Notes under the pieces: model-generated
What the model saw: the letters and a program-made list of their open reading frames with translations, nothing else
What the model was told of the DNA's origin: nothing
Databases searched by the model: none
Shown: in pieces, positions 1 through 11,309 of the stretch
Position numbering within the stretch: position 1 is the first letter of the stretch
Layout: every line of letters starts with the position of its first letter
From: Plutella xylostella
Lineage: Eukaryota; Arthropoda; Insecta; Lepidoptera; Plutellidae
Assembly: GCF_932276165.1 (NCBI RefSeq)
Contig: NC_063983.1
Span: 3,479,501-3,543,500, forward strand
Length of the DNA: 64,000 nt
Reading direction: 5' to 3'
Made by a program: the position numbers and the translations under genes

Positions 1-2757
1 TAAGTAATGATTCTTTGTCCCAGTTCTATGATAACCATACCCGTATAATCACAGATCTGAATAAAAATGACTCTATTATAATCATTGGTGACTTTAACTG
101 CCCTGCTTTAAACTGGACTCACGCCAACACTGGTATAACCTCCTCAACCTGTACGGACACTAAATCTACTCTACTAATTGATTTCATTACTTTTTGCGAT
201 TTACACCAGCACTCTATGGTAAGAAATCATAACGGCAGGATCCTAGATCTGGTACTTTCTAATAATCAAATTACAGAAGTTGTTGAAACCCACCCACTTA
301 GCAAGGTTGACAAACATCATCCCCCAATTAAAATTTCAGTAAAAAACAACCTAACTCGCGACTCAAGCATGAAGAACAATAAAGATAACTTAAAACCAAA
401 CTTTTACAAATGTAACTACGATATCATTAAAACCGAACTAAATAACATAAATTGGCCCGAACTTTTAGACGTTCCGGATACGGATACCGCAGTGAGCATA
501 TTTTATAGCAAAATTAATCAAATAATTAGTGAACATGTCCCGCGGAAGCGAAATGACTCAAGTAATTTCCCCATATGGTTTAGCGAACCTCTTAAACGTT
601 GTATCAAAGAGAAATCAAGGTACCACAAAAAATTTAAAAGGTTCGGTAACCCTCGAGATTACGACTCGTACGATGTCTTACGTAAAAGGTCAAAGAAAAT
701 GATTAAAGAATGTTATGATCTCTTTATTTCTTCCACTGAGCAATCTCTAGAGGATGATAACACTAGGTCATTCTGGAGATTCGTCAGTAGCAAACGAAGC
801 TGCAGCTCCATACCTAAAACTATGACGTACGGAAATACATGCACTTCAGATGGCAAGGAGGTATGCGAGCTATTCTCAGATTTCTTCATCTCTGTTTTTA
901 ACAAGCCTTCAAGCGATAACCTTTCATCCAAAATCAATATCTCACCTAACGATTGCCTAAGTAATGTCACACTGCGTAAAAACGATCTTCTAACAAAGTT
1001 ACACCATCTAGATTCGAGAAAGGGCGCTGGTCCAGATGGCATTTCACCCCACTTCATTAGATCTTGCGCGGATGCACTCGTAACCCCATTGCTTATACTA
1101 TTCAACAAGTCATTAAGTCAGGGTGTCTTTCCAAAACTATGGAAAGATGCTTATATTGTCCCTATATTGAAATCAGGAGACAGCAGCAATTGTCTAAACT
1201 ATCGTCCGATCAGTATATTATCATGCTTTGCTAAATTATTCGAATCAATGGTCTATCCACAGATACTTTCTCACATTGAACATATAATTTCACCTAAACA
1301 ACACGGTTTCATGCCACACAAATCCACTATTACTAATCTTCTGGAATTTCAAACCTTCTTAACCACAGCCTTTGAAAAACGAAAACAAGTAGACTGTATA
1401 TACACGGACTTTAGCAAGGCTTTTGACAAAGTAAACCACACCTTACTTTGTCAAAAGATTGCACATTACGGTATACACGGCAGCTTGCTGCGCTGGATTA
1501 CTTCATACCTACAAAATCGTAGCCAAATTGTTGCTGTAAACGGATTTAAATCTGACCCAGCTGTAGTTACATCCGGTGTCCCACAAGGCTCCCACTTGGG
1601 TCCCTTGCTGTTTGTGATATTTATCAACGACTTAGTCTATAAACTACAATGCGAATGTCTTTTGTATGCCGATGATCTCAAAATATTTAAGGAAATTGAT
1701 ACCACCGAAGATTCTTTGGCTCTCCAGAAGGACCTGGTGATCGTTTCTGATTGGTGCCGTGCTAACCAAATGCATCTTAACATCAGCAAATGCCATTCAA
1801 TTTCATTCACGCGTCGTCTGCAACCGATTAGATTTGGTTACTCATTGAATGATATTATAATTGGCCACAAATCCGAGGTCAAGGATCTCGGGGTCATTTT
1901 CGATCAAAAACTTTTGTTTAAGGAACAGTATGAATATTTATCGGCAAGGTGTAACAAACTCGTTGGTTTCATTATGCGTGTAACCAAAGAATTCAAGTCA
2001 CCCAAAAGTGCTATTACTTTATATTTATCACTAGTAAGGAGTATCCTTGAGTATGGGTCGGTTATCTGGTCTCCCTACTATGCAGTACATTGTGCTCGGC
2101 TGGAACGCATACAGAAGAAGTTCCTACGGATGTTGGCCTCACGCTATGGGATCAGGCGCTCTCTGTCAGACTACAATGAACGACTACAGTATTTCAAACT
2201 GGACCGGCTTGACAGTAGGCGTGACCAGGCATCTCTGTTAATGCTTTATAAGATAACAAATAACATCTCACACACCTCTCTACTTGAACAGATTGAAATA
2301 AATACAAATTACAGACTCAGAAATCCTAAACTTTTTAGAATACCTTCAACAACAATAAATGCTGCTTTTTACAATCCTTTGCACAGGGCATGCCGCTTGT
2401 ACAATGATCTCGTTAGTGAAAATAAGTTTATCGATATCTTGGGACAGCCACTTTCCACCTTCAAAAGGGCACTTGCCAAACTGTCAATATCTGATAACTA
2501 ATTATTTACAGGTTGCTATATTAATTCTTATATATTTTTTATTAAATTATCGTACCTGCATGTTATACTGTAGTGATAACTAGCTCTTAGCTAATATTTT
2601 CAAAATTTAATAATTAAACTGAAGTGTGCACTCTCGTCGGTTATAGGAAGGAAATGTAACCTCATATTGTATATGTTTGAAACTCTGTATTCTTATAACT
2701 GTTTGTGTACCAATATAATAAAATAAAATAAAATAAGACTAAAATAAAAAATAAGGG
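1..2757 (+). mobile_element. Jockey-superfamily non-LTR retrotransposon (LINE), cut at left edge
   Basis: The region holds an endonuclease plus reverse transcriptase ORF, a roughly 250-bp AT-rich 3' untranslated part, and an A-rich tail built of AATAA units at about 2718-2755. Coding continues off the left edge of the window, so ORF1 and the 5' end are not visible. A long uninterrupted ORF suggests a fairly young copy. Assignment to the Jockey/CR1 group rests on domain order (EEP endonuclease, then RT, no RNase H) and general RT appearance; the exact clade was not tested. Confidence 0.85.
3..2501 (+). CDS. LINE ORF2: endonuclease-reverse transcriptase (5' partial)
   Basis: This is a retrotransposon protein that nicks target DNA and primes reverse transcription of its own RNA. 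The frame is open to the window edge, so the true start is upstream. The N-terminal part is the C-terminal half of an EEP-type endonuclease (GDFN motif near the start, then an IxDLVLSN-like stretch). The RT follows: a 'KGAGPDG' stretch near residue 337, 'DFSKAFDKV' in the palm, 'SGVPQGSHLGP', and the catalytic YADD near residue 551. The C-terminal region resembles the usual LINE thumb and tail. No internal stop or frameshift is seen over about 830 codons, so this part may be functional. It is transposon-derived, not a host gene. Confidence 0.88.
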   Translation, partial: SNDSLSQFYDNHTRIITDLNKNDSIIIIGDFNCPALNWTHANTGITSSTCTDTKSTLLIDFITFCDLHQHSMVRNHNGRILDLVLSNNQITEVVETHPLSKVDKHHPPIKISVKNNLTRDSSMKNNKDNLKPNFYKCNYDIIKTELNNINWPELLDVPDTDTAVSIFYSKINQIISEHVPRKRNDSSNFPIWFSEPLKRCIKEKSRYHKKFKRFGNPRDYDSYDVLRKRSKKMIKECYDLFISSTEQSLEDDNTRSFWRFVSSKRSCSSIPKTMTYGNTCTSDGKEVCELFSDFFISVFNKPSSDNLSSKINISPNDCLSNVTLRKNDLLTKLHHLDSRKGAGPDGISPHFIRSCADALVTPLLILFNKSLSQGVFPKLWKDAYIVPILKSGDSSNCLNYRPISILSCFAKLFESMVYPQILSHIEHIISPKQHGFMPHKSTITNLLEFQTFLTTAFEKRKQVDCIYTDFSKAFDKVNHTLLCQKIAHYGIHGSLLRWITSYLQNRSQIVAVNGFKSDPAVVTSGVPQGSHLGPLLFVIFINDLVYKLQCECLLYADDLKIFKEIDTTEDSLALQKDLVIVSDWCRANQMHLNISKCHSISFTRRLQPIRFGYSLNDIIIGHKSEVKDLGVIFDQKLLFKEQYEYLSARCNKLVGFIMRVTKEFKSPKSAITLYLSLVRSILEYGSVIWSPYYAVHCARLERIQKKFLRMLASRYGIRRSLSDYNERLQYFKLDRLDSRRDQASLLMLYKITNNISHTSLLEQIEINTNYRLRNPKLFRIPSTTINAAFYNPLHRACRLYNDLVSENKFIDILGQPLSTFKRALAKLSISDN

Positions 2758-3556
2758 TCTTATAAGATTGATGTTTTTATTTTGTGTGTTAATGTGTTTT
2801 TCACGAAAAAAATCGCAGTGAATAAGTCTAATACGGCCTAGCTGTTCACAATTTAAGATAAATTAGGGATTTATCTTTGGTTAGGAAATTTGAATATCTT
2901 TACTCTTTAGTCCTTGTCTTTAGGCGTTGTCTTGAGATTGCAATCTCCATAATGTGAGCTGAGCTGTTTATTTGTTTGCGAATAAAGCTCTTTAGTCAAA
3001 TGACTAATTGTGTGCTAGTAATAATCGGATTCCGCTCATCTGGCATAATCTTTATTGACCAAAACTCATTTCGCATAACTCGTATGGTCTAAACTTTTTT
3101 GGCCGAACCATCACTTTGCCAAGACTTATGTGGCATAAGGCTCGTTTCGTCTAAAACTCTTTAGGCACAATCTTTAAACACCTAAGTTTCGTTTGCTCAA
3201 ATTTATGTTCGTCTATACCTATGTATAATATTGTTTCTCCTAATGTTATCTTAATAAATAATATATTAAGTATGTAGTAAATGTACAAATTGTGGAATTT
3301 TTCTCCTACATCCCGAAAATCACGATATTGTATGTTAAAAAAATCTAAAGTTAACGACCAATATAATTATTACAAACCCCATGTGATCGAAACCTAAAAA
3401 TAGGTGCGACGACGAGCAAAGTGAGGAGGACCGTGTTAGGTGCACATGTTCATCAAAACCAAAGCGGAGCGCAGCGAAGCGGAGCGGAGCGTTTTCCAAA
3501 TAGCGGAAACAATACAAGGCACCAGTTTGCGCTATGTAGGGAGACGCTCCGTCATA

Positions 3557-4078
3557 CCCCATTTACACTCTCGCACGAGTGGCGAGGCGAGCGACAAGGC
3601 GAGGGGCGAGGCGCGAGTGTGAACAGACGCTCGTGGCTCGCCTCCTCGCTCGCCTCGCCACTCGCGGCGCTCGCGTCCGGAGCGGTTTTTGGGGCACGAG
3701 TCAAAGGAGCTCGCGTCGAGCTCGCGTCGCACGCGAGCGGGTGTTTACACTCTCGTGCAGAGTTCAGTTGTCTTTGAGCTAGCAACGATGGAGGACGTCG
3801 AAGTTTTAGCCGCAACAATAAAGAATTTATGTATGATCACCGATTACTTCGCCGTTTATGGACCGATTTTGAAAATTCTTTTTTTTATGTATTGGGTTGA
3901 GATTCCATGTGGTCAAATTTTTTTCAAATTTTGATTCCACCTCCAAGGGTGGGTAAAGGGTTAAAAACAGGCTATGAATTTCCATTCGTCACACGCGAGT
4001 GGGTGTTTACATTCGCGCCTCCGCACGAGTGACGAGGCGAGCGAGGAGGCGAGGGCCGAGGCGAGAGTGTAAATGGGG
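3557..4078. mobile_element. Non-autonomous DNA transposon, copy 1 (522 bp)
   Basis: The copy starts CCCCATTTACACTCTCGC and ends with its reverse complement, giving 18-bp terminal inverted repeats. The subterminal regions are GC-rich and full of CGAG/GGCGAG units. It has three blocks: a 199-bp left block (3557-3755), a central cassette (to 3986) and a 92-bp right block (3987-4078). The cassette contains a short start-codon-led frame at 3788 beginning MEDVEVLAA, which looks like the first exon of a transposase-type gene (inference). Only seven bases separate this copy from copy 2. Confidence 0.7.
3731..3986 (+). repeat. Arm 1 of 256-bp inverted repeat (flipped cassette)
   Basis: This is nearly identical to the reverse complement of 4862-5117, same length, with only a couple of substitutions noted (one in the GAGATTCCATG versus GAGATCCCATG stretch). 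The arms are about 875 bp apart. It includes the MEDVEVLAA frame. Confidence 0.85.
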
Positions 4079-4375
4079 TATCATACCCCATTTACACTCT
4101 CGCACGAGTGGCGAGGCGAGCGAGGAGGCGAGGGGCGAGGCGCGAGTGTGAACACACGCTCGTGGCTCGCCTCCTCGCTCGCCTCGCCACTCGCGGCGCT
4201 CGCGTCCGGAGCGGTTTTTGGGGCACGAGTCAAAGGAGCTCGCGTCGAGCTCGCGTCGCACGCGAGCGGGTGTTTACACTCTCGCGTCCGCTTCATTCTG
4301 GCTTCTACATCGTGCCGCGCAGGTTGTGTTCGTCGTCGTATAATTATAACGTAGTGTTTTTTCCTCAGTTGTATA

Positions 4376-4414
4376 ATGGATTGGTCGCAAGACGAAACAT
4401 TTAATTTCATATAA
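4376..4414 (+). pseudogene. Remnant first exon, possible SANT/MADF-like ORF
   Basis: A 12-codon frame (MDWSQDETFNFI, then stop) follows a pyrimidine-rich CAG acceptor-like stretch. The W-S-x-x-E-T opening resembles the start of SANT/Myb or MADF-type proteins that accompany PIF/Harbinger transposases. It is too short to prove. The rest of the gene is missing from this non-autonomous copy. Confidence 0.3.
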
Positions 4415-4861
4415 GTAAATATTTCAATAAAATAATAATAATAAAAAAACACTAAAACGTAAGAAATAAAAGCAGTACTTACCTGATTAGATATATTAGT
4501 ACTGTCACATAGAATAGGTCTAAACCATGTCTAAACCTTAAATTATTTCTTAAGTTTAAGTGGTTTTTTGAAGTCGTTTTTTTATCATTATTTTATTTTA
4601 TTACTTATTTATACTTAGTTTATTTGCAATAATTGACAATCAAAATTAAGAAGCAAATGATACCTATAAGTCCTACTAGTCAGTAGTAAACACGAAGCAG
4701 TTGCTATATACCTACCGTTGAGGAGTTCCCTTGACTACCTTCCGTTTCCATCATCAGATCAGCTCAAGGTCACCATCATATTTTTTTAATGTTAAAAATA
4801 TAGGTAAGTACCTATGTGCTTTCTAAATTTCATTAACTACAATCGGTTAATAGGTACCCAC

Positions 4862-5117
4862 AATGGAAATTCATAGCCTGTTTTTAACCCTTTACCCACC
4901 CTTGGAGGTGGAATCAAAATTTGAAAAAAATTTGACCACATGGGATCTCAACCCAATACATAAAAAAAAGAATTTTCAAAATCGGTCCATAAACGGCGAA
5001 GTAATCGGTGATCATACATAAATTCTTTATTGTTGCGGCTAAAACTTCGACGTCCTCCATCGTTGCTAGCTCAAAGACAACTGAACTCTGCACGAGAGTG
5101 TAAACACCCACTCGCGT
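4862..5117 (-). repeat. Arm 2 of 256-bp inverted repeat (flipped cassette)
   Basis: Reverse-complement partner of 3731-3986, lying inside copy 2 of the DNA element. Here the short MEDVEVLAA frame reads on the minus strand. Confidence 0.85.
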
Positions 5118-5456
5118 CACACGCGAGTGGGTGTTTACATTCGCGCCTCCGCACGAGTGACGAGGCGAGCGAGGAGGCGAGGGCCGAGGCGAGAGTGTAA
5201 ATGGGGTTCAAGTTAAAGCTAAACGAATATTATTACTTTGTATAAACCTAATAAACCTATGCCATAGCATTATTAGGCTATTCAAGATTTGGCCATACCA
5301 TTATTAGGCTAAACAATGTTATGCGAAATAACTTTTTACTAAACGAGATTTATGCCATACGGTTTTCGGCGTAACGAGACTTTGACCAAACGTTACTATG
5401 CAATACGAGATTAGGCAAAAAAATCTTATGCCAAAAAAGGTAGAACCGTAATAATC

Positions 5457-5836
5457 ACTTGGTAATTTATTATCTAGATTCTAGCTACTTTGACTATTGG
5501 CTATACGTATTGATCGTAATACCTACCAATTTGTTTGTGATTGAGGTTCATTTTGGGTTTAAGTTGTTAGGTATTACGTATTCATACTCACTCGTACCTT
5601 TAAATCTAGGTGTCTTGTACATGTATATCTACTACCTTGATCTGTGAACCTAAAGCTCTGGTTATTTTTAAGTAATACTTACCTACCGACACGCTTTATT
5701 TTAATTTTAATTACAATTTAGATAAAGATACGGTGTGATGTGAACTCCATATTTCAATCGCAGGAGCAACCCGATTGCTTCTTCTTATAAAATAGGTAAT
5801 TGTGTAAATTGAATAAAATAGGTAATTGAGTAAATT
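5457..5836. other. No gene seen; small tandem repeat
   Basis: AT-rich sequence with no recognisable coding region. A short direct repeat of the type AATAGGTAATTG-GTAAATT occurs at about 5787-5836. Confidence 0.5.
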
Positions 5837-5950
5837 TCAGTGGACCAGAGCGGCACAGAATCGGAAGAACTGGTGTAAGTACAAATAAGGAGGCCTATAC
5901 CCAACAGTGGGCGATAGAAGGCTGATGATGATGATGACGATGATGTGTAA
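5837..5950 (+). mobile_element. 3' tail fragment of an RTE-type LINE
   Basis: This matches the 3' end of the RTE element at 60.3-62.95 kb: the stretch around GGAGGCCTATACCCAACAGT, then GGGCGATAGAAGGC and a (GAT)n tract. Only the last 110 bp or so are present, as expected from 5'-truncated LINE insertion. Confidence 0.75.
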
Positions 5951-6116
5951 ATTGATAACGAACGACAAAAGGTTGCAGCAGGTGACGTCATGTCAGGCGA
6001 AAGAGTCGCAACGTCACTACAGTTTTTATGTGCTTCTATGGGTTTCATTTGGCAGCCCGCGACGACACGTCGATTTGGCATTATAGAGTTCAATCTACTG
6101 GAAATGCCTTCCTAGG

Positions 6117-6287
6117 TGTTGCCGACGCATTCCCGATCTTAGAATAAGTAAATGTAACATCTATGGTTAATGTGATTTTATGTTTTTTTACTGCTTCTTT
6201 TGTGACATCTAATAATAACAGTCGTATTTTTTAATAAATCATTTTCTAAATTAGCAAAAGCCTATATATTCACATGCACCGCCAACA
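6117..6287 (+). repeat. 5' LTR of BEL/Pao element
   Basis: Starts TGTTGCCGACGC and ends CACCGCCAACA. It contains an AATAAA signal at about 6231-6240. The 3' LTR is nearly identical. Confidence 0.9.
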
Positions 6288-6289
6288 AA

Positions 6290-8851
6290 GTGGTCTTCGG
6301 CCGGTTCCTAATGTTATCCCGCACGCCTCCGATGGTAGAAACAAGGAGTGCGGTGAAACGAGCCCAGCAGCAAGGATGTGAACCAGCACCGGCACCGCCT
6401 AACATTCCAACCGACGCAGATGAGGGTACTAGTGGCAACCAGCCGGGGACGACCGCTGCAGCGGCGGCGCCCGGCTCCAGGAGAACATCCTCATCGGTAC
6501 AAGCGCGGAGGAAAAGGTTAGACTTGGAGGCAGCTGAACAAAAAGCCAAAATACAGCTACAGCTAATCGAGGCAGCAGAACAAAAAGCCAAAATAGAGGT
6601 AGCTCAACAAAGGGCAAAAATTCAGTTAGAGCTAATAGAGAAACGACTACAGGCAAAGTATGATGACTTAGACGAGGAAGAAGACAACAATTACAGTCCA
6701 CGATCTGAAGGGTGAAGTAGCGGACGAGTTGAAAGGTGGTTGGACCAAAGCCAGCAACAGACAGCACAGCCCGCCCACGATTATGGTATGGGCTCGGGCG
6801 GGCCTTGCCCCCCGCCGGCACCCGCGGCAGCAGGCAGCGCCGCCGCCGGCGACACTGTGCAGCTGTTGGCCGACGCACTAATGAACCTGACCACCGCTGC
6901 TGCTACTAACACCGCCAATAACAACCTGCTAAGTCGCATGAGTACGCCCCGAGACCTCCCCAGTTTTGCGGGCGACCCAATGGAGTGACTCCATTTCAAG
7001 CTGGCGTTTGAGGAGTCAACGACGCTCTGCGGCTTCAGCGAAGGGGAAAACCTCTGGAGGCTACGCAAGTGCCTGCACGGGGCGGCCAGAGAAACCGTTG
7101 CCGCACTACTAATAACAGCTACGTCGACCCGACGGATAATGTCGACACTAGAGCTGCGATTTGGTAACCCGGAAACGATAATCAGAAAAATAATAAACGA
7201 TATACGTAAGTTACCACCCATGTCCACAGACTATCATAGGGACATCGTAACATTCTCAGTGAAGGTGCAAAACTTTGTGGCAGCTGTTCGTGCTGTTGGG
7301 AGACAAGATTATCTGCAAGGTATGAACATAACAGACATCATTATATCTAAGTTCCCAGCAGTACTTATACCACGATGGTCTGACTATAGTTACCCACTGA
7401 TCAGAGATGCCGCGCCCGGAAAGACCCGCCTGGAGATGCTGTCTGAATTCCTGAGCGACGAAGCTGTAAAGATTACGACGAATATAAAAACCCGGACCAT
7501 AGTGCGCCACGCCCGTTTACAGTGTTGGTCAATTCAAATCAAACGGACGCTGAAAATAGTGACAGTGACAAGTGTTCGTTTTGTCGTGTAGGTACTCATA
7601 AACTAACGAACTGTAAAAAATTCAAACGAGCGCTACGCAAGACAAGATGGCAGCACGTGAAGCGAGTAGGCATCTGCTTCAAGTGCCTGGTGTCGCGTCA
7701 CGACCGCGAGCAGTGCCCTGCGCCCGCCTGCGACAAGGAGGGCTGCGGCGGCGCCCACCACCCGCTGCTGCACCACGACGCCAGGAGCAGCGAGCCGCGC
7801 CGAGAGGACGCGCCGAGCACGCAGCGAACACTCGTGGCCAGCCACACCGCCTCCGAGGAATCCACTGTTGCACAGACGGTAGCACATGTAGACGCGCGCA
7901 ACTGCAAAGTGCTGCTTAAGGTAGTACCCGTAACGATCCACGGGCCCTATATCGCTGGTGAGCGAGGAGCTGGCGGCGCGCGCGGGGCTGCGCGGCCGCC
8001 CCGACACCGTGCGAGTGCGCGGCGCCTGGACTGACAACGAACTGGTATTTCAAAGTACCATAGTTAAAGTAGACATATCTGGTATGCAGAATGTAAATAA
8101 TGACAAATATTCCTTTACTGCCCGTACTTGCAAACAGCTTAACTTACCTTTGCAAACATTGTCTATCGTAAATTTTGAGGACTTTGATAATCTGAATTTT
8201 CTTAAAAAACATTCTCCATTGTATCATACAGATTGTAAGCCTGAAATACTTATTGGGCAAGATAATTGTCACCTGTTGCAAACTATGGAATGTCGGATAG
8301 GTAAACATATGGAACCGTCGGCAACGTTAACCCCCCTAGGCTGGTGTATCCACGGCGCGGTGCCGACGCTACGCGAAGACTCGGGCGCGGGCCTGGTGAA
8401 CTTCCTGACGGGCGAGGGTGACCATGATGTTGAGAGCGAGCTACGGAACATCCACAACGAGGTAAGGCGTGCATTTTCCATTGATGCCTTGGGTGTGTCC
8501 ACCAAACTCAGGCCGAATTCTGAAGATGAAAACGCTCGCCTTCAGCTGGAGGAGTCGGCTACTTTGAAGGATGGTAGGTGGATTGTCAGCCTCCCGTGGA
8601 AGGACAAAAATTGCAAGATGCCGGCGGAAAGTTACCACACAGCCGTGAACAGATTGAAGAGTGTTGAGAAAAAGATGGCAGCCAATAAGGATTTCGCCAA
8701 AAGGTACACTGAACGAATACAATGTAGTGACTTCACAGCGGAACTCACAGATGGACAACCTACCCCCCGGGACGTTTGGCGGAAAGGTTTAGTGGAGGCA
8801 GTCCTGCCAGGTAAAGATGGCAGATGCCGGTTGCTGGAAGCGTCCGTGTAA
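6290..8851 (+). pseudogene. BEL/Pao gag-pol remnant with stops, frameshifts and deletions
   Basis: From the left: an N-terminal region with a charged AEQKAKI-repeat coiled coil (6290-6715); a gag region with 'RDLPSFAGDPMEW', the usual DUF1759 start (6900 onward), in which a TGA replaces Trp at about 6986; the gag body to about 7490; after a frame change, zinc-binding CxxC-type knuckles (7560-7760); then, after another frame change, 'SLVSEELA' of the retropepsin region and a pre-RT segment to about 8750. The stretch that should carry the protease active-site Asp is deleted just before SLVSEELA. The frame then jumps to an integrase C-terminal tail ('RDVWRKG...'). At least four lesions make it non-coding. 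It is listed as an old transposon copy, not a host gene. Confidence 0.85.
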
Positions 8852-8881
8852 TGAGTGCTGAGCCAGCACTAGGGTGGGGTA

Positions 8882-9051
8882 TGTTGCCGACGCATTCCCG
8901 ATCTTAGAATAAGTAAATGTAACATCTATGGTTAATGTGATTTTATGTTTTTTACTGCTTCTTTTGTGACATCTAATAATAACAGTCGTATTTTTTAATA
9001 AATAATTTTCTAAATTAGCAAAAGCCTATATATTCACATGCACCGCCAACA
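8882..9051 (+). repeat. 3' LTR of BEL/Pao element
   Basis: Copy of the 5' LTR, preceded by a purine-rich stretch (CTAGGGTGGGGTA) that fits a polypurine tract and followed by the target duplication CTAGG. Confidence 0.9.
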
Positions 9052-9056
9052 CTAGG

Positions 9057-10379
9057 GAAAACAAACATAGACTGACCCTAATCCTGAAAAATCGCAGTCG
9101 CGCAGGCGAAGGTGGAATTTCAAAATAATATTTAATCCCCTATCAATGTCTGTCAACGGTAATGTAAAAAAATATATAAAAATTTTGATTTTTGTCCAAG
9201 GCATTAGACGTACGATGACTGGATACGAGGAGAGTATGTACTTACGCTTGCATAGTACCTACTCGGCGAATTTAGGTGCATAAACGGAATATTAACACAA
9301 CAACATAAACAAGCGAAAAAAGGTTGTCTAGCCACAAGTACGGTGTACCTACTTACTCGTACGTCTATCTCCCACTTAATAAGACTCTTGCAAGAGTTGC
9401 AAGTTTGCACACAATAGTAGCTAATTTCTTTCCCAATGAACTGAACTCCGACGAAACCGTAAGAAGATTTTGTATTTAGTTACATAGTGTAGTTTAATTA
9501 CTTTTGTTCCCAAGACACATACTTATCTTTGTTATATCAAATGGATCATCTTCTTAGATTGTTATGCAATAATATTGCACATAATAAGCAATGTACGTAC
9601 AGTAACTGTACTAAAATAATTATGGGTGATACTTAGGGAGTGTTCCGTTGAGTTACAGTGTTTGATTGTATATTTTTTTATTAAATAAGTAACTTGATTT
9701 TTTTATCACGGTACGGTTTATACAAGATTACGGTATACTACCTTTTAAATTCATCTGTAATTACGCCAGTCTGTTAATTAATAATAACTTATAACAATCG
9801 ACAACACATACACCTGTCCTGCCCTAGTGATCCACAGCTGCAGACAAAACAACTGTCGAATAACTGGATCCAATAGTTCCAATACCCGTCGAAATCCAGA
9901 TTAGCCACTGGGCTATATTATATTATAAGGACGAGTGTTTGTGTGCACCATTGCAAAAAGGATGCGTACACACTGAATTAAACAATAAGTACACTCAGTA
10001 AAAGATTCGTATTCCACCCCACACAAACTTTGATCCTTAGACTCATAGGTTGATCCTATTATTCTGGATTGCTTATCTGGGCTGGGCTGTTTAGTAAACA
10101 CTGTTTACCTTCGGATGTAAAAAGAGGGGTGTTATTAGCCATATTTTACCAAAATTGGTTTAGCCGTTCAAAAGCTATGCGACTTTTGGCGTGGAATCTC
10201 GGGGGTTTTGGGTTAGGTTATTACAAGGTACAGTCTGCAGCAAGGAAATCTGACCTCTCTTAATAGTTTTCTGCAACACGCTGTACCCACAGCTTTGCCT
10301 ACTAGATACACTGATCTAGATAATCTAGAAGAAATTTCTTTCCTTATTAAGGCTGTCAATTTTACCATCTATGTTGTGG
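9057..10379. other. Gene-free AT-rich stretch
   Basis: I see no coding region, RNA gene or well-bounded repeat. Around 10120-10175 a stretch of the type AAATTGGTTTAGCCGTTC resembles text common in decayed insect transposons. Confidence 0.5.
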
Positions 10380-10500
10380 ATTTCTTTTTGTAATTTCATC
10401 ATGGAATTAATAATACAACAGGAATGCGCACTGCACCAAAAAAACGAGCCGACAGAGATAGTCAGCACGGAGCCCTCCATCTCTTTCTATTTTTGGTGAC
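10380..10500 (-). mobile_element. LINE 3'-end fragment (minus)
   Basis: Shares the sequence AATAATACAACAGGAATGCG with the region at 11425-11465, but in the opposite orientation. It probably represents the end of the same LINE family inserted on the other strand. Confidence 0.4.
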
Positions 10501-11309
10501 CATAATTTTAGGTAATTCATGAGACATCACTTCTAATGTCTTCTAATCTATCATGTCGCGAATAGGTGTCGATGGTCTCAAAGTCACCTATTATTCGAAT
10601 AATTCGATTGCAATGTAGGTACGAATGTATTTTGGTGATATGACAATTGAGTAAACAAATGGGGTGAAGGTACAATTTGTATAGATTGTCAAAACAGGTT
10701 AACATTAAACGCAACTATGTACCTAAAACTTGTTTACTCTGTGGGTGTTCCGTTTACATAGTCTAGTAAAGTGTAGTTGATGAAAATCATAAGATTTCAA
10801 AAAAAATATCTCAACCTAAGTGCTTCCGCCGGTTTTAAGCTTGATAAATTATCTTATAATACTCAAATCTATCACCAAAAAAAATCAACAGCTCATAACT
10901 CTTTACCAGCCTTATAAGATAACAGTCACAATAATACCTAATCATACTTAGGTATAAAATAAAACAAAAAGTTGAATGAAACAGGTCCTAATTAATGGAA
11001 AGTGATTCAAAAGTACGAATGAATGGTCACCCTAACTATAACGTCTCTCACAACAGTATAAACGTCATCCGTCATCTTGACAACTTCGGTCTTGTCGTAA
11101 AGTATTTAGAAAAAACTACCAATATTTTTTATGAAATTATTATTCATACAAATACCAAATATTTCATTAAAATTACATGTTTATAATGATTTATTATAAA
11201 TTTGTTTTTGAAAATGATATGATATACAGTAGTCTATGAGTTAATTTAATTTTTTTTTGCATAGCTCTCTTCGTACAAAATCTACTAAAGTTTACACAAC
11301 TAAATCCTG

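Larger units (their letters stand above)
4086..5206. mobile_element. Non-autonomous DNA transposon, copy 2 (1121 bp)
   Basis: Copy 2 has the same left block (4086-4284, about 3 differences in 199 bp from copy 1) and the same right block (5115-5206). It differs in having about 577 bp of unique AT-rich sequence (4285-4861) and the central cassette in inverted orientation (4862-5117). A left-hand frame running inward and a right-hand frame running inward (4376 plus, and the cassette on minus) match the convergent two-gene layout of the PIF/Harbinger element at 12.4-14.0 kb. Family assignment remains an inference because no TTA/TWA target duplication was found. Confidence 0.65.
3020..5456. repeat. 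Outer nested element with degenerate inverted arrays
   Basis: About 3028-3240 carries loosely repeated units of the type GGCATAA / TCGTTT / GGTCTAAA. About 5260-5450 carries the same kind of units in reverse complement (TTATGCC, AAACGAGA, TTTGACCAAAC). The two ends therefore face each other as a degenerate inverted pair around later insertions at 3557-5206. No coding capacity is seen in the arms. The class of element is unknown to me; a non-autonomous DNA element is the most likely explanation. Confidence 0.5.
6117..9051 (+). mobile_element. Internally deleted BEL/Pao LTR retrotransposon
   Basis: The element is 2.9 kb, bounded by near-identical LTRs (171 and 170 bp, TG...CA ends) and flanked by the 5-bp target duplication CTAGG (6112-6116 and 9052-9056). 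It retains gag, a zinc-knuckle region, part of the protease/DUF1758 region, a pre-RT segment and the very end of integrase. The RT, RNase H and most of integrase are missing. The LTRs differ by only about one indel and one substitution, so insertion was recent. It must have been moved by a full-length relative. Confidence 0.9.

Noticed and set aside
3788..3934. Small host gene starting MEDVEVLAA
   Set aside because: It lies inside a mobile cassette present twice in opposite orientations; better explained as a transposon exon remnant.
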